Source of the DNA: Oscillospiraceae bacterium
GTDB lineage: Bacteria > Bacillota > Clostridia > WRCU01
Reading direction: 5' to 3'
Assembly (NCBI GenBank): GCA_009783805.1
Contig: WRCU01000086.1
Span: 1 to 6,737, forward strand
Length of the DNA stretch: 6,737 nt
Below, one piece after another: positions 1 through 4,325 of the stretch. The notes beneath the pieces were generated by a model that searched no databases, had not been told where the DNA came from, and saw only the letters and a program-made list of their open reading frames with translations. How positions within the stretch are numbered: position 1 is the stretch's first letter; every line of letters starts with the position of its first letter. The position numbers and the translations under genes were made by a program.

Positions 1-862
1 CGATCCTCAGCCCCATCTTCGTGGCCGCAACGCTGCTGCACCCATGCGCGATGTTGGCGAACGGGCCTCCATGCACCAGGGCGGGCGTCCCTTCCGTCGT
101 TTGGACCAGGTTGGGCTTGATCGCGTCCTTGAGCAGGAGGGCCAACGCGCCCTGGGCCCTGAGGTCCCCGGCCGTTATCGGTCCGTCGTCATAGCCGTGG
201 CCGACGATCATCCTCGCCAGCCTACCCTTCAGGTCCTCCAGCCCCTGCGCGAGGCATAGCACCGCCATGACCTCCGAGGCCGCGGTTATGGTGAACCCTT
301 CCTCCCTCGGCATGCCGTTCGCCTTGCCGCCCAGACCCACGATCACGTCGCGGAGCGCCTTGTCGTTCATGTCGACGCACCTTTTCCAAACGACTCGCCT
401 CGGGTCGATCGCCAGGGCGTTGCCCTGCTGCATGTGGTTGTCCACCATCGCGGCCAGGAGGTTGTTGGCGGCGGTCACCGCGTGCAGGTCCCCGGTGAAG
501 TGGAGGTTAATGTCCTCCATGGGCAGCACCTGGGAGTAACCCCCGCCCGCAGCCCCGCCCTTCATGCCGAACACGGGCCCCAGGGACGGCTCCCGGATGG
601 CGGCGACGGCCTTCGCCCCGATCCTGTTCAGCGCCATGGATAGCCCTATGGTGGTCGTGGTCTTGCCCTCCCCCGCCGGCGTCGGGTTTACGGCCGTGAC
701 GAGGACCAGCCTGCCGTCCTCGCGCCCCCCCGCCCCCAACGCTATCTTGGCCTTATGCCTGCCGTACGGCTCCACGTCCTCCGGCCTTATCCCCAGGCCA
801 TCGGCCACTGAGGCGATGTCCTTCATCCTCACGGACCTTGCGATCTCGATGTCGGAGAGCAT
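1..862 (-). CDS. fhs: Formate-tetrahydrofolate ligase, N-terminal part (runs off the left edge)
   Basis: This enzyme joins formate to tetrahydrofolate using ATP, giving 10-formyl-THF in the cytoplasm; it feeds purine synthesis and, in acetogens, the methyl branch of the Wood-Ljungdahl pathway. I translated 287 codons from the ATG at 862 to the left edge; the family is usually about 555 residues, so roughly half is present. The N-terminus [10 protein letters not shown] followed by a PYGRHKAKI segment is typical of the family. The nucleotide-binding loop TPAGEGKT is at residues 61-68, and the family signature [14 protein letters not shown] at 99-112. The segment [16 protein letters not shown] (262-277) also matches well. 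The start is supported by a purine-rich Shine-Dalgarno at 876-885. No frameshift or stop interrupts the frame. The gene is divergent from the Veg-family gene. The family call is very secure; whether its role is acetogenic or only biosynthetic cannot be told here. Confidence 0.96.
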   Translation of the reverse strand, partial: MLSDIEIARSVRMKDIASVADGLGIRPEDVEPYGRHKAKIALGAGGREDGRLVLVTAVNPTPAGEGKTTTTIGLSMALNRIGAKAVAAIREPSLGPVFGMKGGAAGGGYSQVLPMEDINLHFTGDLHAVTAANNLLAAMVDNHMQQGNALAIDPRRVVWKRCVDMNDKALRDVIVGLGGKANGMPREEGFTITAASEVMAVLCLAQGLEDLKGRLARMIVGHGYDDGPITAGDLRAQGALALLLKDAIKPNLVQTTEGTPALVHGGPFANIAHGCSSVAATKMGLRI

Positions 863-875
863 ATGGGTATGTCGT

Positions 876-885
876 CTCCCTTCCT
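876..885 (-). promoter_or_regulatory. Ribosome binding site of fhs
   Basis: On the minus strand the sequence AGGAAGGGAG precedes the ATG at 862, with 13 nt between the last G and the start codon. That spacing is longer than the usual 5-9 nt. There is no other in-frame start between it and the ATG, and the protein N-terminus fits the family, so I keep this start. Confidence 0.6.
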
Positions 886-962
886 GATTCTGGCGTTTTA
901 TCGGTCAAAGCCTGTCATTTTATTTATCTGTGCGTTAAATAGCATTGTAAATAATCATTATA

Positions 963-992
963 TTTATAAAATTTAAGGCATAATTATGCCAA
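963..992 (-). promoter_or_regulatory. Candidate sigma-A promoter for fhs
   Basis: On the minus strand a -35-like TTGGCA (992-987) is followed after 18 nt by a -10-like TATAAA (968-963). Each matches 5 of 6 consensus bases. Transcription would begin near 956 and leave a leader of about 95 nt before the fhs ATG. The region is very A+T-rich, so chance matches are easy. An exact TATAAT also occurs on this strand at 1061-1056, but without a recognisable -35 element. Confidence 0.45.
977..990. repeat. 14-bp perfect palindrome inside the candidate fhs promoter (possible operator)
   Basis: GGCATAATTATGCC is identical to its own reverse complement. It overlaps the last bases of the candidate fhs -35 element and fills much of the spacer toward the -10. 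That placement is what a repressor site would have, since a bound dimer would block RNA polymerase. I do not recognise the motif as the site of a specific regulator. The operator role is inferred. Confidence 0.45.
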
Positions 993-1042
993 TCATTTCC
1001 ACGCACCGCAAACCCGCGCGGCTCGCCGTTATGTAATAGGCC

Positions 1043-1072
1043 CGAAAACGTTCATATTATACGACGTTTTTG
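1043..1072. repeat. Inverted repeat abutting the -35 of the veg promoter
   Basis: AAAACGT (1045-1051) and ACGTTTT (1064-1070) are perfect 7-bp inverted arms separated by 12 nt. A C-G pair and a G-T pair extend the arms to 1043 and 1072. The right arm runs into the TTGACA box (1070-1075). It could be an activator or repressor site, or an A/T-rich upstream element that happens to be symmetrical. Confidence 0.35.
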
Positions 1073-1098
1073 ACATAACCGTTACCATTTGCTATCAT
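1070..1098 (+). promoter_or_regulatory. Strong sigma-A promoter with extended -10 for the Veg-family gene
   Basis: A perfect TTGACA (1070-1075) is followed after exactly 17 nt by TATCAT (1093-1098), which matches 5 of 6 -10 bases. TG sits one base upstream of it (1090-1091), forming an extended -10. Transcription would begin near 1104-1106, giving a leader of about 109 nt. This is the best promoter in the window. It agrees with what is known of veg in Bacillus subtilis, whose promoter is classically strong. Confidence 0.82.
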
Positions 1099-1191
1099 TG
1101 CCAAGATATCGGTTCGTCATCGAGGCCAACCCAAACCGTAAAAGCTATTAACCATTGAGGTATTCTCACATTCACGCAACATCCCAAAATC

Positions 1192-1200
1192 AAGAAGAGG
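1192..1200 (+). promoter_or_regulatory. Ribosome binding site of the Veg-family gene
   Basis: AAGAAGAGG ends 13 nt before the ATG at 1214. A TAG in the same frame lies immediately before that ATG, so translation cannot begin upstream. The long spacing is therefore real unless a different pairing is used. An out-of-frame ATG at 1201 directly abuts the site and would give only six codons, ending at 1221. Confidence 0.5.
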
Positions 1201-1213
1201 ATGGTATTGCTAG

Positions 1214-1480
1214 ATGATTGAAAGAAATACATACAACAAGGTTAAGGACTTTTTGGATGACAACGTCGGTGAGAGGGTAAAGCTGAAGATAATAATGAGC
1301 CGCAAGAAGATCTCGATACAGGAAGGCATCCTGGAATACACCTATCCCAACATATTTGTCATAAAGATAGAGAACGACTTCAACGTGGTCTCCAGGATGT
1401 CGTTCAGCTATACCGAGCTGCTCACCAAGGCCATAGAGATAGTCATATGCAAGACCGAGCAGAGGGTGGAGTTCGCGTAG
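1214..1480 (+). CDS. veg: Veg-family small protein
   Basis: This 88-residue protein matches the Veg family of Bacillota (also called DUF1021). The pattern is an N-terminal helix with KVKDFLDDNVGERVKLK (residues 9-25), basic RKK near 30-32, then GILEYTYPNIFVIKI (38-52) and SRMSFSYTELLT (60-71). This parallels Bacillus Veg, which has GILAETYPSVFVIQL and RVSYSYADILT in the same order, and similar length (86 residues). In B. subtilis, Veg is an abundant cytoplasmic protein reported to promote biofilm matrix gene expression; its molecular action is not settled, so its role here is inferred only by family. It is translated from the ATG right after an in-frame TAG. The codons at its 5' end are more A+T-rich than those of the neighbouring genes. 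It is convergent with the wal operon, 4 nt from the opposing stop. Confidence 0.9.
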   Translation: MIERNTYNKVKDFLDDNVGERVKLKIIMSRKKISIQEGILEYTYPNIFVIKIENDFNVVSRMSFSYTELLTKAIEIVICKTEQRVEFA

Positions 1481-1484
1481 GCCT

Positions 1485-2012
1485 TCATGGGGCCTGGGCG
1501 ATCGCCTCCGACCCGTCCTCCGCGTAGAAGTGCCTGACGGCGCCGTCGGATAGCGTCACCCTCCATATGGGAGGCGTGACGGGCTGGGGGGCGCCCGATC
1601 CCGAATCAAGGCCTGCGTCCGGCTCAAGCCGCGCGGCCAGCCTTTCCGCGTTGCCCCTATCACCCGAATACGAGTCGAACTCCCGCGGATGGACCAGGTT
1701 TATCCCCACGATCGCAACCCTGCCCTCGACGGGGGCCATGTTCCTGACCAATATGACGTAGGCGGGAAGGATCGCGACTTCGGCCCCGTACCGGCTCACC
1801 CCGCCCTCATGGCTCATGACGTGCGACCTGGTCGTCTCCGGGATCCTGCACTCGAGGCCGTACCCCCTCCCGTCCAGGATCGCCGAGGCGAGCTCCCCGT
1901 TCCTGGCTACCCTGCGCCCATCGCCGTAGTGGGTGAGCAGGAAGGCCAATAGGAACGCGTTCAAGGCCATGAGCAGGACGATCAGGAACGTCTTGACCTT
2001 AGGCCAGTTCAA
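1485..2012 (-). CDS. yycI: YycI-like membrane-anchored regulator of WalK
   Basis: YycI proteins have one N-terminal membrane helix and an extracytoplasmic domain, and in Bacillus act with YycH to restrain the WalK kinase. From the TTG at 2012 the product is 175 residues and begins MNWPKVKTFLIVLLMALNAF, very like the M-D-W-S-K-T-K start of YycI; the membrane segment is about residues 8-27. The C-terminus (PPIWRVTLSDGAVRHFYAED) fits the family's closing beta-strands. I prefer TTG 2012 to the in-frame GTG at 2021 because the GGAGG at 2028-2024 lies only 2 nt from that GTG but 11 nt from the TTG. The protein is about 100 residues shorter than B. subtilis YycI (about 280), so it may keep only one of the usual beta modules. 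The yycH stop lies 36 nt upstream. Assignment rests on N-terminus, C-terminus and position. Confidence 0.75.
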   Translation of the reverse strand: MNWPKVKTFLIVLLMALNAFLLAFLLTHYGDGRRVARNGELASAILDGRGYGLECRIPETTRSHVMSHEGGVSRYGAEVAILPAYVILVRNMAPVEGRVAIVGINLVHPREFDSYSGDRGNAERLAARLEPDAGLDSGSGAPQPVTPPIWRVTLSDGAVRHFYAEDGSEAIAQAP

Positions 2013-2021
2013 GGCCCCCAC

Positions 2022-2028
2022 CCCCTCC
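2022..2028 (-). promoter_or_regulatory. Ribosome binding site deciding the yycI start
   Basis: The minus strand reads GGAGGGG here, followed by another G-run before the TTG at 2012. The spacing rules out the GTG at 2021 and favours the TTG. The site is embedded in two tracts of five or more G separated by a single T (2025-2015), so structure in the messenger could limit access to it. Confidence 0.6.
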
Positions 2029-2048
2029 GTAAATAACCGACCCCGACA

Positions 2049-3530
2049 TCATGGCGCCGTAGCCTCGGCCACCGGCGTGAGCAGCGTCCTCCCTGCCTTA
2101 TCTTCCAAGGCCCAATGGGGACCCGGCACGTAATCGACGCCATGGCCGCCTTCAACGGGGCCTACGATGACGCGGTGCGTCAGGTACAGCCGCTCGACCG
2201 CGGCCCCCCCGAAGAAGGGCCCGATCGAGGCGGCGGCCCCATCCATCATGGCGGAGTACGACACGTCGTAAATGGCCCCCGCATCCGCCTGGCGCACCGA
2301 AACGCACCTATATGAGGCCACCATCACGCCGGACGACCTCGCGAGGGCGATGGCCTCCAGGCCGTCGCCGCTGACCCTGATCCCGTCGCCGACGTGGTAG
2401 TATCCGAACTTGAACTCATAGTAGTCGCCCGTGGACCCCTTCATGGCCTCGGCGCCGACCAGCCTCATGTACACGCCGTCCGATAGGGCCGCCAGCCTCC
2501 CCATCATCCTCATCGCCTTCTCGTATGCGAGGACCATGCTCCCCATCGCCTCGCCGCGCTCCCCCGATATGTACCTGTAGCTTATCGCCCCGTCGGCATA
2601 GACCCTATATATGTCGTTCTGCGTCTTGAGCTCCAGCCTATCGCCCTTGGGGTCTATCGAGCGTACATAGGAGTCCTGGTCGTCCCTAAGGATCGCATCG
2701 GCCAACGCGCCTACGCCCTCGGGGCTCCGCAGGCCCCCCCGCGAAAGGGCGTCGGGCACGAGGGCCACGCATCCGCCGATGCGGAGCGCGTTCGACAGCG
2801 GCACCGTCATGCCGACGAGGCTAATCTCCCCCTGCCCGTAAAAGCACGTGTATATGTCGCCTCCGAAGGAGGACGTGGGGAAGTAGCTGGATACGCTGGA
2901 AAGAAGGACCGGGTCGGCCTCGGCGTTCAGCGAAAGCCAGAGCCAATCCAGCTCCGCCATTTCGTCGGCCGTCAACACCACGTCATACCTGTACGCCTCA
3001 CCGCCGCCCAGTAGGAAGACCGACGCCCCCCTGCGCCCAGCCCCGTCCAGCCTGAGGAACACCTCCCTCACGCCGGGGATCACGTCGCGGTATGAGCCGC
3101 TGATCCCCAGCGACCATAGGAAGAGCTCCGACGGTACCTCAAAGCCGTACCTGAAGGCCATGCCCTTGGCCTTGGTGATCGCCGGCCATTTCGACGCGCC
3201 AAGGACCTCGTCGGGCGCCCGGCCGACCGATGACCTCAGGATGCCCCTGACCCCGGACCAAGCCAGGGACAGCGCCTCCCCCCACGCCCTCACCTCACGC
3301 CTGTCTCCATGGCCGTCGTAGGTGATGTGCAGGGAAACCGGGGCCAGCATCTCCCTCTCGCTCTCGAACCTGGCCTCCCCGGCCAGCACGACCGCGTTTT
3401 CGCCGAAAAAAAAGCGGGCCGGAAAACCATGGAGCCCGTCGTTCCATATGATCGCGACCTGCACGGCGCAAGCGGCCATGAGGGCGTATACCAATATGAG
3501 CTTTAACCGCTCGAACCTGATTGATTCCAT
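2049..3530 (-). CDS. yycH: YycH-like extracytoplasmic regulator of WalK
   Basis: This 493-residue protein has a short basic cytoplasmic start, one membrane helix at about residues 11-29, and a long extracytoplasmic region. Size, topology and position after walK and before yycI are those of YycH, which with YycI modulates WalK activity at the membrane. The call rests on context and architecture more than on a sharp motif. The region DIYRVYADGAISYRYI (306-321) and the C-terminal half, with YYEFKFGYYHVGDGIRV (370-386) and VMVASYRCVSVR (402-413), have the alternating beta-strand look of the YycH/YycI fold. No enzymatic motif is visible. The ATG at 3530 lies 3 nt after the preceding stop and has no clear Shine-Dalgarno, which suggests translational coupling. 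Codons 40-42 contain a run of eight T on the coding strand. Length is near the B. subtilis protein (about 455). Confidence 0.78.
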   Translation of the reverse strand: MESIRFERLKLILVYALMAACAVQVAIIWNDGLHGFPARFFFGENAVVLAGEARFESEREMLAPVSLHITYDGHGDRREVRAWGEALSLAWSGVRGILRSSVGRAPDEVLGASKWPAITKAKGMAFRYGFEVPSELFLWSLGISGSYRDVIPGVREVFLRLDGAGRRGASVFLLGGGEAYRYDVVLTADEMAELDWLWLSLNAEADPVLLSSVSSYFPTSSFGGDIYTCFYGQGEISLVGMTVPLSNALRIGGCVALVPDALSRGGLRSPEGVGALADAILRDDQDSYVRSIDPKGDRLELKTQNDIYRVYADGAISYRYISGERGEAMGSMVLAYEKAMRMMGRLAALSDGVYMRLVGAEAMKGSTGDYYEFKFGYYHVGDGIRVSGDGLEAIALARSSGVMVASYRCVSVRQADAGAIYDVSYSAMMDGAAASIGPFFGGAAVERLYLTHRVIVGPVEGGHGVDYVPGPHWALEDKAGRTLLTPVAEATAP

Positions 3531-3533
3531 CCG

Positions 3534-4223
3534 TCAGACGGCGAAGTCGTATACCTTGGTCAGGAGCATCTCCCTGGCGGTCCTAACTGACTCGGGGCTT
3601 ATCCAGGTAATGGTCATCTCATTGAGCTGAGCCTCTTCCATGCCGGGGAAGCCCGTGGCGGGCATCGACTTGCCGCCCTCCCCATCGGGCCCCGCCGCGG
3701 CCTCCGGATCGCCGGCCGGGTCGGCCTGGTCATGCGGCTCCATCCCCGCGTCCCTACCCCCCGCCTCGTCCAGTTCCTTTATGTAGGCCAGGAGCCTGAG
3801 TTGGTTTTTCCCCTCCTTGAGGTCTATCTGCTTGATGAACAGGCCGGACGCCCCTATGTCCCATCCGGAGGTCCCATTGATGTACAGCCTCTCATACCTA
3901 TCCAGATCCTTGTTGAACAGAAGCAGGTACACGCGCACGTTGCTCTCAGCCGTGAAGCCGCAGACGATGAACGCTTTCTTGAACGAGATCTCCTCCAGGT
4001 TGAAGGGTCTCGTCACCTCCAGGATCGGCATGTCCTTGGACGCCTTGTGGCTCGGGTCCAAGGCCTCGTACGGCAGCCCGTCGACGAAGGCGGGCACGGG
4101 GGCGGGGGCCGCGGGGGCGGGGGCAGCCGCTGCAGCCGCCGTCACCGCCGGGGTGGCCGCGCACACCAGCGCAATGATGGCGGTCATGGATAGGATAATG
4201 GCTATGACGGTCAGTTTCCTCAT
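3534..4223 (-). CDS. Uncharacterised exported protein with Ig-like fold, inserted in the wal operon
   Basis: I do not recognise this protein by name. From the ATG at 4223 it has 229 residues. Residues 1-22 form a signal sequence (MRKLTVIAIILSMTAIIALV), with a likely signal peptidase I site in the Ala-rich stretch that follows, for example after VTA at 27-29. An Ala/Pro linker covers about 29-45. Residues 66-148 look like a bacterial Ig-like beta-sandwich: FIVCGFTAESNVRVYLLL and DLKEGKNQLRLLAY resemble the strand patterns of such domains. An acidic, Gly/Pro-rich insert (about 153-195) precedes a final strand, NEMTITWI. The Cys at 21 does not form a lipobox, since the residue before it is Val. 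An in-frame ATG at 4259 exists, but only 4223 has a Shine-Dalgarno and a signal peptide at its N-terminus. Position and the 3-nt gap to yycH suggest an extracytoplasmic partner of WalK-YycHI; this is inference. Confidence 0.72.
   Translation of the reverse strand: MRKLTVIAIILSMTAIIALVCAATPAVTAAAAAAPAPAAPAPVPAFVDGLPYEALDPSHKASKDMPILEVTRPFNLEEISFKKAFIVCGFTAESNVRVYLLLFNKDLDRYERLYINGTSGWDIGASGLFIKQIDLKEGKNQLRLLAYIKELDEAGGRDAGMEPHDQADPAGDPEAAAGPDGEGGKSMPATGFPGMEEAQLNEMTITWISPESVRTAREMLLTKVYDFAV
4092..4123 (+). other. Putative G-quadruplex tract on the template strand
   Basis: The plus strand has G3, then four runs of exactly five G separated by loops of 1, 4 and 1 nt (G5-C-G5-CCGC-G5-C-G5). Short loops and long G tracts are features of very stable DNA quadruplexes. 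It lies 100-132 nt into the exported-protein gene, on the strand read by RNA polymerase. In the protein it simply encodes the Ala/Pro linker, so codon choice for Ala and Pro may be its only cause. Confidence 0.55.
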
Positions 4224-4236
4224 GGTTTTACGCGCG

Positions 4237-4242
4237 TCTCCT
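4237..4242 (-). promoter_or_regulatory. Ribosome binding site of the exported-protein gene
   Basis: AGGAGA on the minus strand precedes the ATG at 4223 by 13 nt. It decides the start, because the upstream in-frame ATG at 4259 has no such sequence before it and would place a charged 12-residue extension ahead of the signal peptide. Confidence 0.65.
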
Positions 4243-4243
4243 A

Positions 4244-4260
4244 CATGGTGTCTGTCCATG
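4244..4260 (-). repeat. Small hairpin immediately upstream of the Shine-Dalgarno
   Basis: CATGG (4260-4256) and CCATG (4248-4244) pair across a 7-nt loop, and a G-U pair can extend the stem by one. The stem ends one base before the AGGAGA ribosome binding site. It might affect ribosome access or protect the 5' end of a processed message. It is short and could be chance. Confidence 0.3.
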
Positions 4261-4282
4261 CCGATGGATGTCTATATATGGT

Positions 4283-4295
4283 GTGTATGATACAC
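4283..4295. repeat. 13-bp inverted repeat in the walK downstream spacer (possible operator)
   Basis: GTGTAT-C-ATACAC on the minus strand is a perfect 6+1+6 inverted repeat. It lies in the 102-nt spacer (4224-4325) between the walK stop and the exported-protein gene. It has the form of a dimeric regulator site, but I found no convincing promoter beside it. It does not match the WalR direct-repeat motif (TGTWAH, 5 nt, TGTWAH). Confidence 0.35.
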
Positions 4296-4325
4296 GAACA
4301 TTGTTTCATTGGTATTGCACGCGGC

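Larger units (their letters stand above)
863..1213. other. A+T-rich divergent intergenic region between fhs and the Veg-family gene
   Basis: This 351-nt stretch carries no gene that I can support. It is markedly A+T-rich compared with the flanking genes, especially at 900-990. It holds promoters facing both ways, two inverted repeats lying on those promoters, and leaders of about 100 nt for each gene. I looked for a riboswitch-like or terminator-like fold in both leaders and saw none. A weak 5-bp pairing (1110-1114 with 1134-1138) lies just after the predicted start of the rightward transcript. Confidence 0.8.

Noticed and set aside
44..887. Several plus-strand open frames opposite fhs
   Set aside because: They are antisense to a well-conserved formate-tetrahydrofolate ligase frame, overlap one another, and have no domain or ribosome binding site of note.
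1056..1061. Exact TATAAT on the minus strand as a second fhs promoter
   Set aside because: No -35-like element occurs at 15-19 nt upstream and there is no extended -10 TG, so I did not list it as a promoter on its own.
1105..1213. Riboswitch or attenuator in the veg leader
   Set aside because: Only weak 5-bp pairings are visible and there is no terminator-like hairpin.
1201..1221. Tiny upstream reading frame overlapping the veg start
   Set aside because: It has six codons and its ATG directly abuts the ribosome binding site, leaving no spacer, so initiation there is unlikely.
1536..1547. 12-bp palindrome GACGGCGCCGTC inside yycI
   Set aside because: It lies within the coding frame in G+C-rich DNA, has no T-run, and is too compact to fold as a terminator. 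It is probably chance.
4155..4223. Lipoprotein signal at Cys21 of the exported protein
   Set aside because: The residue before the Cys is Val, where lipoboxes need Gly, Ala or Ser. An ordinary signal peptidase I site in the Ala-rich stretch fits better.
4224..4259. N-terminal extension of the exported protein from the ATG at 4259
   Set aside because: There is no Shine-Dalgarno before 4259, and the extension would put charged residues ahead of a good signal peptide. The ATG at 4223 has AGGAGA upstream.
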